Source: Paludibacter sp. (GTDB taxonomy: Bacteria > Bacteroidota > Bacteroidia > Bacteroidales > Paludibacteraceae). From it: DNA of 9,506 bases. Shown here piece after piece: positions 1-6,556 of this stretch (its first letter is position 1; each line of letters opens with the position of its first letter). Below the pieces are notes generated by a model, which made no database searches, was not told the DNA's origin, and worked only from the letters and a program-made list of their open reading frames with translations. The translations under genes were made by a program, and so were the position numbers. Where the stretch lies: assembly GCA_030655595.1 (NCBI GenBank), contig JAUSNQ010000096.1, positions 1-9,506 on the forward strand, written 5' to 3'.

Positions 1-639
1 CATGGGCGACATATCTGGTCTGCCCCACGGTCCGTAAACGGTAAAAAACCGCAGTCCGGTAGTAGGCAAATCGTATAATTGGCTGTAAACATGCGCCATC
101 AACTCATTGCTCTTTTTGGTAGCGGCATATAAGCTCACCGGATGGTCCACCGAATCGTGGGTTGAAAATGGCATTTTCGTGTTGAGTCCGTAAACACTAC
201 TGGAACTCGCATACACCAAATGCTTGATTGTATTTAATCTCGAGCACTCCAGGATATTCGTAAAACCAACGATATTGCTGTTGATGTAAGCCATCGGGTT
301 TTCCAGCGAGTAGCGTACGCCGGCCTGAGCAGCGAGGTGACAAACCACATCAAAAGTATGCGTTTCGAATAATTGTTGTATTGCATGGGTGTCTTCGAGG
401 TTAATTTTGATAAAAGAAAAACCCGCATTTGATTTGCTCCAAATCAGTTTATTGTCAGAAATATCTTCCTTAGCAATGCCCAGCTCGGCAAGCCGGTCAT
501 ACTTCAGCTGCACAGCATAATAATCATTTATGTTATCTAGACCGATTACTTGCCAGCCTACAGCAAGCAGTTTTTTAGTTAGGTGAAACCCAATAAAACC
601 TGCTGCTCCGGTTACGAGGATTTTTTGATGTTTTTCCAT
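1..639 (-). CDS. UDP-glucuronate 4-epimerase-like SDR enzyme, 3' end cut by window edge
   Basis: Predicted cytoplasmic NAD-dependent epimerase of the extended short-chain dehydrogenase family, most like enzymes that convert UDP-glucuronate to UDP-galacturonate. The frame is open from the ATG at 639 to base 1, giving 213 residues of an expected 330-350; the C-terminal substrate-binding part lies outside. Visible motifs: Rossmann GAAGFIG (residues 11-17), DNINDYY (35-41) typical of the UDP-GlcA epimerase branch, SSSSVYG (145-151), the catalytic pair Y171/K175 in YAATK, and [14 protein letters not shown] (197-210), a hallmark of this subgroup. There is no membrane segment at the N terminus. It lies 115 bp downstream of ugd, whose product UDP-GlcA is the expected substrate, and has no promoter match of its own, so co-transcription with ugd is likely. 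The ATG has no clear Shine-Dalgarno sequence, as usual in Bacteroidota. A related 4-epimerase specificity cannot be excluded. Confidence 0.88.
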   Translation of the reverse strand, partial: MEKHQKILVTGAAGFIGFHLTKKLLAVGWQVIGLDNINDYYAVQLKYDRLAELGIAKEDISDNKLIWSKSNAGFSFIKINLEDTHAIQQLFETHTFDVVCHLAAQAGVRYSLENPMAYINSNIVGFTNILECSRLNTIKHLVYASSSSVYGLNTKMPFSTHDSVDHPVSLYAATKKSNELMAHVYSQLYDLPTTGLRFFTVYGPWGRPDMSPM

Positions 640-669
640 TTTTTGTTTTATCCTATGGTCTTTTGTGTC

Positions 670-755
670 GCCCCTACGGGGCTGATATGGTGGTGGATGC
701 CTCTTTCCACCCCGGGTTAAAACCCGGGGCTAATGATATGTCGCCCTTTCAGGGC
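670..755. repeat. REP-like cluster of three GC-rich hairpins
   Basis: Three palindromes lie in tandem in an otherwise AT-rich gap. Hairpin 1 has arms GCCCC and GGGGC (670-674/678-682). Hairpin 2 has 9-bp perfect arms CCCCGGGTT and AACCCGGGG (710-718/721-729). Hairpin 3 has arms GCCCT and AGGGC (743-747/751-755), and its last base is the end of the ugd stop codon. Hairpins 1 and 2 are each followed by a similar GGGGCT...GATATG phrase, so the cluster looks modular. GGTGG (692-696) can alternatively pair with CCACC (707-711). This resembles dispersed palindromic intergenic repeats that I recall from Bacteroidota genomes. No T-tract follows the hairpins on the minus strand, so a classic terminator is unlikely, but the structure could attenuate transcription or stabilise the ugd 3' end. 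Confidence 0.75.
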
Positions 756-2092
756 TACAAACCTATCGCTTCATAATCAAACCCAAAATCTTTCAACTCT
801 TTCGGGTCATAGATATTTCGTCCATCCACCACAAAAGCCTTTTTCATGCTGCGTTTCACGACCGTCCAGTTGGGCATCCTGAATTCTTTCCATTCGGTTA
901 CCAGCAACAAAGCATCCACATCCAATACAGCATCGTATATGTCGTTTGCATAATAGACATTTTCCAAAGGCAAGGCATTCATGGTATGATCAATGGTTCT
1001 TTTGGCTTCTTCCATGGCCACCGGGTCGAACACCCGAACACTCGCTCCTGCTTTCAACAACTGCTCGATCAACACCAACGAAGGTGCTTCCCGCATATCA
1101 TCGGTATTTGGTTTGAAAGACAATCCCCAAATCGCAATTGATTTACTCGCTAAATCTCCACCATAATAATGACTTAGTTTTTCAAACAGGATTGTTTTCT
1201 GAAAGGCATTCACCGATTCAACCGCTTTCAGCACCTGCATGTTGTAACCAGCCTTCTCAGCCGTTTGAATCAGGGCTTTCACGTCTTTTGGAAAACAAGA
1301 ACCACCATAGCCACAACCCGGATACAAAAATTTACTGCCGATACGCGAATCAGTTCCGATACCTTTCCTCACCATATTCACATTGGCACCCAGCAGTTCG
1401 CACAAGTTGCCGATGTCGTTCATAAAACTGATACGCGTTGCTAACATCGCATTGGCCGCATATTTGGTCATCTCGGCCGAACGAATGTCCATGAAAATCA
1501 CCCGGAAGTTATTAAGCATCAAAGGACGATAAAGCTTTGTCAACAGTTCCTTGGTCCGTTCATTTTCCACACCAATCACCACCCGGTCGGGTCGCATAAA
1601 ATCGTTGATGGCATCACCTTCTTTCAAAAACTCCGGATTTGAAGCCACATCGAAGGGTATGTCCACGCCACGTTTATCCAATTCCTGTTGTATAGTTTGC
1701 TTCACCAATGCCGCAGTTCCAACCGGCACGGTGCTTTTGGTGACCAGCAACACATATTTTTGCATGTGCTGTCCAATTGTACGAGCTACTTCCAATACAT
1801 ATTTCAAATCAGCACTTCCGTCTTCTCCGGGAGGAGTACCGACAGCACTAAACACCAGTTCGACCTCATCAAGTACATTTTTCAGGTTAGTTGTAAAAAC
1901 CAAACGTTCTGCCTCCACATTGCGCGACACGAGTTCTTCCAACCCGGGTTCGTAAATGGGGATAACACCTTCGTTCAACTTGTCAATTTTCGGCTGATCA
2001 ACGTCAACACAGATAACCTCAGCGCCCATTTCAGCGAGGCATGCTCCTGAGACGAGACCTACGTAACCTGTTCCTACAATGGCTATTTTCAT
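755..2092 (-). CDS. ugd: UDP-glucose 6-dehydrogenase
   Basis: Oxidises UDP-glucose to UDP-glucuronate with two NAD+, in the cytoplasm, providing acidic sugar for the polysaccharide and substrate for the downstream epimerase. Full length at 445 residues. The N-terminal Rossmann domain begins MKIAIVGTGYVGLVSG with GxGxxG at residues 7-12; then STVPVGT, the conserved NPEFLKEG, the helix containing KYAANAMLATRISFMND, and the catalytic cysteine C266 in GGSCFPKD; the C-terminal NAD/UDP domain carries WGLSFKPNTDDMREAPS. These motifs fit Ugd rather than the related UDP-ManNAc dehydrogenase WecC. The start is fixed by the Rossmann strand beginning at residue 2. A TATCTTTG -7 element lies about 55 bp upstream (2146-2153, minus strand). 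The gene is divergent from hipB across a 191-bp shared regulatory gap. No broken or missing motif is seen. Confidence 0.96.
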   Translation of the reverse strand: MKIAIVGTGYVGLVSGACLAEMGAEVICVDVDQPKIDKLNEGVIPIYEPGLEELVSRNVEAERLVFTTNLKNVLDEVELVFSAVGTPPGEDGSADLKYVLEVARTIGQHMQKYVLLVTKSTVPVGTAALVKQTIQQELDKRGVDIPFDVASNPEFLKEGDAINDFMRPDRVVIGVENERTKELLTKLYRPLMLNNFRVIFMDIRSAEMTKYAANAMLATRISFMNDIGNLCELLGANVNMVRKGIGTDSRIGSKFLYPGCGYGGSCFPKDVKALIQTAEKAGYNMQVLKAVESVNAFQKTILFEKLSHYYGGDLASKSIAIWGLSFKPNTDDMREAPSLVLIEQLLKAGASVRVFDPVAMEEAKRTIDHTMNALPLENVYYANDIYDAVLDVDALLLVTEWKEFRMPNWTVVKRSMKKAFVVDGRNIYDPKELKDFGFDYEAIGL

Positions 2093-2145
2093 GTGATTTA
2101 TTGTTTTTTCGCTTATGTGTATCTGTCCGATAGTTTCGGCGACTG

Positions 2146-2153
2146 CAAAGATA
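2146..2153 (-). promoter_or_regulatory. Predicted -7 element of ugd promoter
   Basis: On the minus strand the sequence reads TATCTTTG, an exact match to the Bacteroidota -7 consensus TAnnTTTG. It would start transcription roughly 45 nt upstream of the ugd ATG. No TTG lies at the ideal 19-21 bp upstream; the nearest TTTG is 25 bp away, so the -33 part is weak. It faces away from the hipBA promoter about 60 bp to the right. Confidence 0.5.
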
Positions 2154-2212
2154 ATAAAAACGAGTTAATAATATGGTGCAAAGTACATGCGTTGTTTTTT
2201 ATACCTTTTGCA

Positions 2213-2236
2213 CATATTGTAATTTCAAATAATATG
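2213..2236. promoter_or_regulatory. Inverted repeat inside the hipBA promoter, candidate operator
   Basis: Perfect 6-bp inverted repeat CATATT (2213-2218), 12-bp spacer, AATATG (2231-2236). It sits between and over the -33 and -7 elements of the plus-strand promoter. HipB-type antitoxins are known to repress their own operon by binding inverted repeats at the promoter, so this placement is suggestive. The arms are short and AT-rich, so chance is not excluded. Confidence 0.35.
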
Positions 2237-2246
2237 CGTATCTTTG
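2217..2246 (+). promoter_or_regulatory. Bacteroidota-type promoter of hipB-hipA
   Basis: TTG at 2217-2219, a 19-bp spacer, and TATCTTTG at 2239-2246 match the Bacteroidota consensus (TTTG-like -33, TAnnTTTG -7) in both sequence and spacing. Transcription would begin near 2252, leaving a leader of about 30 nt before the hipB ATG at 2284. Confidence 0.7.
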
Positions 2247-2253
2247 TAAGTGA

Positions 2254-2273
2254 TATATATAAACACATATATA
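2254..2273. repeat. AT-only inverted repeat in hipB leader
   Basis: TATATAT (2254-2260) and ATATATA (2267-2273) form a perfect 7-bp inverted repeat around a 6-bp spacer, just downstream of the predicted transcription start. A further CATATAT follows at 2275-2280. It could be a second operator site for the antitoxin or a weak leader hairpin, but its composition makes coincidence quite possible. Confidence 0.3.
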
Positions 2274-2283
2274 CCATATATTC

Positions 2284-2607
2284 ATGGAAATAGATAATAT
2301 ATTATCACTTATCAACCTTACACCACAAGCATTATTGCAAGGAATTGCCTCGCGTGTAAAAGCCAGGCGGCTGGAATTGCGTTTTACACAAAAGGAACTT
2401 GCCGCGAGGGCAGGCATTCCGTTGCCAACTTATCGCCGGTTCGAGCATAGTGGTGAAATTGCATTGCGTAGTCTGGTGATGCTGGGGATTGCGTTGGATG
2501 CCACAACGGAGTTTACGGCCTTATTTTCTTCTAAATCATATGCCAGCATTGACGATTTATTGGATTCTGCGGGCAAACAAGCCAAACGGGGAAAACGAAG
2601 GGAATAG
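2284..2607 (+). CDS. HipB-like XRE-family antitoxin / repressor
   Basis: A 107-residue DNA-binding protein predicted to be the antitoxin of a HipBA-type pair and the repressor of its operon. Residues about 22-75 form an XRE/lambda-repressor helix-turn-helix: SRVKARRLELRFTQKELAAR gives helices 1-2, then AGIPLPTYRRFEHSGE holds the recognition helix, then a last helix around LRSLVMLGIALD. The C-terminal tail is lysine/arginine-rich (KQAKRGKRRE), unusual for a HipB and possibly a flexible toxin- or DNA-contacting segment. The ATG at 2284 follows a strong promoter by about 38 bp. The gene ends 40 bp before hipA in the same direction, the usual antitoxin-first order. The XRE assignment is secure; the antitoxin role rests on the neighbour. 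Confidence 0.85.
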   Translation: MEIDNILSLINLTPQALLQGIASRVKARRLELRFTQKELAARAGIPLPTYRRFEHSGEIALRSLVMLGIALDATTEFTALFSSKSYASIDDLLDSAGKQAKRGKRRE

Positions 2608-2647
2608 TATAACGCGGCAAGTCATGTAGGAAAAAATCTGGAAAGTT

Positions 2648-3775
2648 ATGGATGGAATTTTAGATGGAATTATGGAGCATATTGATGTCGTAGAAGTGCA
2701 TCAGCATGGTACCCGCATAGGCAGGTTAGCGCAAACTGCCGACCGCTTGTGTGTGTTTGAATACGACAATGCATTTGTACAAACCGGATTTTCAATATCT
2801 CCGCTGTATCTACCATTACGACAAGGGGTATTTGTTGCCAAAGCCTCTCCTTTCGGAGGAAATTTCGGTATTTTCGACGACAGTCTGCCTGATGGTTGGG
2901 GAAGCTTGTTGCTCGACCGTTATCTGAATTCAAAAGGCATTACCGCCTCCCGCTTGTCGGTATTGCAGCGCCTGACACTGGTGGGAACCAATGGCCGTGG
3001 GGCATTGGAGTATTTTCCCGATAGCAGTATCAAAGCCGACGATGATTTTCTGAACTTTGATAAACTAGCTGCTGAGGCCGAAAAAATATTAACTACAGCC
3101 TATGCCGGTGAAGGGTTGGAAACGCTTTTTCGCCATGGTGGCAGTTCGGGAGGTGCCCGTCCGAAAGTATTTGTAGCTATCGACGGGAAGCAATGGCTGG
3201 TTAAATTCAGGGCGGGGATTGATCCTCCGGAGGTGGGAGAAATCGAATATGACTATGCACAGTTAGCCGGTCGGTGTGGCATCAACATGCCTGAAACCCG
3301 TTTGTTCGAAAACAAGTATTTCGCAACAGAGCGTTTCGACCGCGGTCCGCATGGTAAAGTGCATACCATCAGTGCCGCCGGCTTGCTCCACGCCGACTAC
3401 CGCATCCCTTCGCTCGACTATTCGGTTTTGCTAAAGATGTGCTTACATTTGACCAAAAACATGGAAGAAGTAAAAGCTTTGTTTCGTCAAATGGTATTCA
3501 ATGTGGTTATATCGAACCGCGATGATCATGCTAAGAATTTCTCGTTTCAATATGTAGGTAATCACTGGCAATTATCGCCTGCCTACGATCTTTTACCTTC
3601 AGCAGGTTTCAATGGATTTCATACCAGCACCATCAACAACCAGGGCAACCCGACGCTGAAAGATCTTTTGCAAATGGGGGCCGAAGCGGGTATACAACAA
3701 AAACTAGCCATGGAAATAGTTGAGGAGATAGTTGAAATTTGTATGCAAAGTGAGATGGTGAAATATGCGCTATAA
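2648..3775 (+). CDS. hipA: HipA-family serine/threonine kinase toxin
   Basis: Predicted HipA-type kinase toxin; E. coli HipA phosphorylates glutamyl-tRNA synthetase and induces dormancy, but the target here is unknown. 375 residues, shorter than E. coli HipA (440). The N-terminal couple-HipA subdomain covers about residues 12-110 (VHQHGTRIGRLAQ ... FGIFDDSLPDGWGSLLLDR). The kinase part has a Ser/Gly-rich loop GGSSGGARPK (164-173), where HipA kinases autophosphorylate, a lysine in WLVKF (K186), YFATERFDR, the catalytic NRDDHAKNF (D292 by alignment with HipA D309), and the metal-binding YDLLPS (D314). All key residues appear present, so it is probably active. Two ATGs are possible, at 2648 and 2672; the shorter start (MEHIDVVEVHQ) fits the domain boundary equally well. 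It follows hipB by 40 bp and shares its promoter. Confidence 0.9.
   Translation: MDGILDGIMEHIDVVEVHQHGTRIGRLAQTADRLCVFEYDNAFVQTGFSISPLYLPLRQGVFVAKASPFGGNFGIFDDSLPDGWGSLLLDRYLNSKGITASRLSVLQRLTLVGTNGRGALEYFPDSSIKADDDFLNFDKLAAEAEKILTTAYAGEGLETLFRHGGSSGGARPKVFVAIDGKQWLVKFRAGIDPPEVGEIEYDYAQLAGRCGINMPETRLFENKYFATERFDRGPHGKVHTISAAGLLHADYRIPSLDYSVLLKMCLHLTKNMEEVKALFRQMVFNVVISNRDDHAKNFSFQYVGNHWQLSPAYDLLPSAGFNGFHTSTINNQGNPTLKDLLQMGAEAGIQQKLAMEIVEEIVEICMQSEMVKYAL
2651..2674 (+). repeat. 12-bp tandem duplication at hipA start
   Basis: GATGGAATTTTA (2651-2662) is followed at once by GATGGAATTATG (2663-2674), 10 of 12 bases identical. It encodes DGIL-DGIM and places two ATG codons (2648 and 2672) in similar sequence contexts, which is why the hipA start is ambiguous. 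Confidence 0.6.
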
Positions 3776-3789
3776 GCTCAACATCCAAT

Positions 3790-3810
3790 CAATTACATTC
3801 AATTGTTTTT
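3790..3810 (+). terminator. Weak candidate terminator after hipA
   Basis: CAATT (3790-3794), loop ACATTC, AATTG (3801-3805), then five T residues. It lies 15 bp after the hipA stop and has the right layout, but the stem is only 5 bp and mostly A-T, so it may not terminate efficiently. Confidence 0.3.
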
Positions 3811-3945
3811 CCACAAGATTTTGGTCATTTAATAAACACTGCACCTGAAGCCGATAATTTCACCAAAAAATCTTCCTCAATTATTCTTTTTATGTAACTC
3901 ATAATTAGCTATATAATTTCAGTTTAAAGATAGAACTAATTTATA

Positions 3946-4014
3946 ATTGTGCATATTTCAGATAATTCATTGTGCATTATTCAGGTGTTTTATTGTGCAA
4001 TTATTAGAATTTCC
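3946..4014 (+). repeat. Three iteron-like 23-bp direct repeats
   Basis: Units start at 3946, 3969 and 3992 with an exact 23-bp period. Each begins with the identical core ATTGTGCA and continues to a partly conserved TCAG/TTAG end (consensus about ATTGTGCAnnnnTYAG). No fourth copy occurs on either side. Regular spacing with a conserved core is typical of cooperative protein-binding sites such as activator boxes or iterons. The array sits about 100-170 bp upstream of the predicted ATPase transcription start. Confidence 0.7.
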
Positions 4015-4021
4015 CTCTAAA

Positions 4022-4049
4022 ACAGATACATATCTGTAATATTATCTGT
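4022..4049. promoter_or_regulatory. Palindrome plus third half-site, candidate operator
   Basis: ACAGATA (4022-4028), CA, TATCTGT (4031-4037) is an inverted repeat with 7-bp perfect arms and a 2-bp spacer, the shape of a dimeric regulator site. A further direct copy TATCTGT lies at 4043-4049, 12 bp after the right arm, and both right-hand copies continue as TATCTGTAA. It is centred about 75 bp upstream of the ATPase -33 element, a plausible activator or repressor position. The regulator is unknown. Confidence 0.5.
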
Positions 4050-4107
4050 AACACCTCTTAAAATGAGTGGCTTTTTAATGAATTTATAAAATATGTCAAC
4101 AATTGTT

Positions 4108-4138
4108 TTGCGTGTAAAACAAAAATACATTACTTTTG
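4108..4138 (+). promoter_or_regulatory. Bacteroidota-type promoter of the ATPase gene
   Basis: TTG at 4108-4110 (within GTTTTG), a 20-bp spacer and TACTTTTG at 4131-4138 match the TTTG / TAnnTTTG consensus with correct spacing. The start site would be near 4145, giving a leader of about 20 nt before the ATG at 4167. Confidence 0.65.
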
Positions 4139-4166
4139 TTCTGTCAATAGAATAAAAGATTAAATT

Positions 4167-5429
4167 ATGAATAAGGATATTCTAAAAATAGTTATCGCAG
4201 ACAATCAAATTGAAGTGCCCAGATATGAAGTAATTCAAAGAGATTTCATTTTCGAAGAATTTGGAAATTATGTTTTTGTTGGTATCAGGAGAGCCGGAAA
4301 ATCATTTCTACTCTATCAACGTATGCAAGAATTGCTTACTCAGGGAGTAAGTTGGGATGAGATGCTGTATGTCAATTTTGAGGACGAGCGTTTGATAGGT
4401 ATGACGGTAGAAGATTTAAATCTACTGTTGGAAGTCCATTTAGAAAGATATGGCAAGAAACCAATTCTATTTCTGGATGAAATACAGAATATCAGCGGTT
4501 GGGAAAAATTTGCCCGTCGTATGGCCGACACCAAACACAGGGTATATATTACGGGAAGTAATGCTAAAATGTTAAGCCAGGATATACAAACAACGCTAGG
4601 TGGACGATATATTCCTGTCGAAATTTACCCTTATAATTTTTTAGAATATCTAACAGCCAACCATATAAGCATCAATGAGAACTCCTTGTTTTCGACTGAG
4701 GCTAAGGCCGAAGTGTTGAGAAAATTCAATGAATATCTTTATTTTGGAGGATTCCCTGAAGGTGCCGAACTTTCCGTTAAACGTGACTATTTAACGAGTG
4801 TATATCAAAAAATATATTTAGGAGATATTGCCACCCGAAATGCTGTAGATAATACGTTTGCATTACGTATCATGTTCAAAAAAATGGCAGAAAGTGTTAA
4901 ACAGCCCATGTCTTTTACCCGAATTGCCAACATCGTGTCTTCAACAGGAGCTAAAGTTGGGACAAATACCATCATCAATTATGTGGAATATGCTAAAGAT
5001 GCATGGTTAATATCTTCTGTACAGAATATTGCGGGTAAAATTGTAGATAAAGAAACAAATCCTAAGTATTATTTTACTGATAATGGAATTCTAAACCTTT
5101 TTTTGCTTGATGGAAATACAACTTTGTTGGAAAATTTAGTTGCTATAAACTTATTGCGTAAATATGGCCGACATGATGCTGTTTATTTCTATAACAAAGA
5201 AATTGAAGTAGATTTCTATATTCCGGAAGCATCTATCGCCATACAGGTATGTTATAGTCTCGACAATAGTGACGGAACATTTGACAGAGAAGTCAATGCC
5301 CTTTTGAAATTATCTAAAGTACTGGAATGTAAAAGACTTTTAATCATTACACGTGATTCAGAACAAGTGTTTGATATTAATAATAAATCAATTGAAGTTA
5401 TTCCTGCGTGGAAATGGCTTCTTGATTGA
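4167..5429 (+). CDS. AAA_14 / DUF4143 P-loop ATPase
   Basis: A 420-residue P-loop ATPase of the AAA_14-DUF4143 family, widespread in bacteria and archaea with no settled function. Walker A is GIRRAGKS (39-46), Walker B ILFLDEIQN (100-108), with a sensor-like YITGSNAKMLS starting at 127. The C-terminal DUF4143 part has YFTDNGILNLFL, then a restriction-nuclease-like motif EVDFYI (347-352) and IQVCYS (359-364). In many relatives the last element reads E-V-K; here it is Q-V-C, so the catalytic lysine is missing and nuclease activity is doubtful. No signal peptide or membrane span. It is a single gene with its own promoter, convergent with fcl (49-bp gap). It looks more AT-rich than the sugar genes around it, suggesting separate acquisition. 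Nothing in the sequence links it to polysaccharide synthesis; its partner or target is unknown. Confidence 0.88.
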   Translation: MNKDILKIVIADNQIEVPRYEVIQRDFIFEEFGNYVFVGIRRAGKSFLLYQRMQELLTQGVSWDEMLYVNFEDERLIGMTVEDLNLLLEVHLERYGKKPILFLDEIQNISGWEKFARRMADTKHRVYITGSNAKMLSQDIQTTLGGRYIPVEIYPYNFLEYLTANHISINENSLFSTEAKAEVLRKFNEYLYFGGFPEGAELSVKRDYLTSVYQKIYLGDIATRNAVDNTFALRIMFKKMAESVKQPMSFTRIANIVSSTGAKVGTNTIINYVEYAKDAWLISSVQNIAGKIVDKETNPKYYFTDNGILNLFLLDGNTTLLENLVAINLLRKYGRHDAVYFYNKEIEVDFYIPEASIAIQVCYSLDNSDGTFDREVNALLKLSKVLECKRLLIITRDSEQVFDINNKSIEVIPAWKWLLD

Positions 5430-5478
5430 AACTCGTTTGTTTGACGTTAGAGGAGATGTGATGTTTGTCTAATCTTGC

Positions 5479-6549
5479 TTATTTTTTATTTGCCAACAAA
5501 TAATTCCCTACAACCCTTTTAATCCCAGTCTCAAGCGTCACCGACGGTTTCCAACCCATTCCAAATAATTTCGACACATCCAGCAGCTTGCGGGGAGTTC
5601 CGTCGGGCTTGGTTGTATCCCAGACTATTTCACCCCGATAACCCACAATCTCCCTGACTAATTCAGCCAGATTCTTGATGGTAATATCTTCTCCACAACC
5701 TGCATTCACATGCGAAGGCAGTGTATCCGGCGCATCGTAATTCATCAACAGATAAACTGATGCGTCGGCCATATCATCCACATGTAGGAATTCACGCATA
5801 GGCGAACCTGTACCCCACAAGCTTACTGAGACTTTACCGTCGGTTTTGCTCACACCGTATTTTTGCAAGATATGCAGGATTTGCGCTTCGCTTGCTTTAC
5901 CGTTCACTCCTTCAACCGGTAGTTTGTTTAAATCTGCACGAATAGCATCCATGTCGTTATTGGCCAGATGTTTTCCCAAAATCATTTTTCTAATCAGCGC
6001 CGGTAGCACATGCGATTTCTCCAGATCATAATTATCATTCTGACCATAAAGATTGGTGGGCATGATGGAGATAAAATTGCATCCATATTGAGCGTGATAG
6101 GACTCGCACATTTTGATACCGGCAATTTTGGCAATGGCGTAAGGTTCGTTGGTAGGTTCCAGTATGCCAGTCAGCAACTCATCTTCCGCAATGGGTTGTT
6201 TGGCCAGACGGGGATAAATACAGGACGATCCCAGAAACAACAGTTTTTTGACACCGTGCAGGTAACTCTGATGAATCACGTGATTCTGAATCATCAGGTT
6301 TTCATAAATAAACTGTGCTCTGTAGGTGTTATTCGCTACAATACCTCCCACTTTGGCGGCAGCCAGCACGACATACTCGGGTTTTTCTTCAGCAAAAAAC
6401 CGTGCAACATCGGCTTCCACCAACAAATCTAATTCATCGAGATTTCTCGTTACAAAATTGGTGAATCCTTTTGATTCTAAGTTCCGTTTGATGGCTGAGC
6501 CCACCATGCCGAGATGACCGGCGATGTATATTTTAGCGTTTTTGTTCAT
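5479..6549 (-). CDS. fcl: GDP-L-fucose synthase
   Basis: NADPH-dependent epimerase-reductase that converts GDP-4-keto-6-deoxy-D-mannose, made by the adjacent gmd, into GDP-L-fucose. With the ATG at 6549 the protein has 356 residues: Rossmann GHLGMVG (11-17), GSSCIYP (107-113), catalytic Y137 and K141 in YAIAK, C110 and H180, all one position from their E. coli equivalents, then WGTGSPMREFLHVDD. An insertion of about 40 residues around 196-240 precedes WGTGS and explains the greater length than E. coli Fcl (321); as far as I recall such longer forms are usual in Bacteroidota. A TTG at 6564 could extend the frame by five codons and overlap gmd, but the ATG fits the family start better and leaves a 7-bp gap to the gmd stop, indicating one operon. 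The 3' end faces the ATPase gene. Confidence 0.95.
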   Translation of the reverse strand: MNKNAKIYIAGHLGMVGSAIKRNLESKGFTNFVTRNLDELDLLVEADVARFFAEEKPEYVVLAAAKVGGIVANNTYRAQFIYENLMIQNHVIHQSYLHGVKKLLFLGSSCIYPRLAKQPIAEDELLTGILEPTNEPYAIAKIAGIKMCESYHAQYGCNFISIMPTNLYGQNDNYDLEKSHVLPALIRKMILGKHLANNDMDAIRADLNKLPVEGVNGKASEAQILHILQKYGVSKTDGKVSVSLWGTGSPMREFLHVDDMADASVYLLMNYDAPDTLPSHVNAGCGEDITIKNLAELVREIVGYRGEIVWDTTKPDGTPRKLLDVSKLFGMGWKPSVTLETGIKRVVGNYLLANKK

Positions 6550-6556
6550 AATAATT

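Larger units (their letters stand above)
3776..4166. other. AT-rich intergenic region with ordered repeats
   Basis: These 391 bp between hipA and the ATPase gene hold no convincing gene on either strand. From left to right they contain a weak hipA terminator candidate (3790-3810), a featureless AT-rich stretch, three 23-bp direct repeats (3946-4014), a palindrome with a third half-site (4022-4049), and a promoter (4108-4138) leading into the ATPase. The order of repeats, palindrome and promoter suggests a regulatory region. No transposase remnant or terminal inverted repeat was seen. Confidence 0.6.

Noticed and set aside
2093..2293. 66-codon plus-strand open frame before hipB
   Set aside because: It covers both divergent promoters and the inverted repeats, has no recognisable domain, and overlaps the hipB start; an accidental frame.
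3946..4014. CRISPR array
   Set aside because: The 23-bp periodic unit has only an 8-bp invariant core and no unique spacers of constant length between full repeats; no cas genes nearby.
2091..5462. ATGTGAT at 2091-2097 and again at 5456-5462, flanking the plus-strand island
   Set aside because: Could be a 7-bp target duplication, but a shared 7-mer between two AT-rich stretches of this size is not rare, the first copy lies partly in the ugd start codon, and no terminal inverted repeats accompany it.
5430..5478. Bidirectional terminator between the convergent ATPase and fcl genes
   Set aside because: No stem of useful length is visible in the 49-bp gap.
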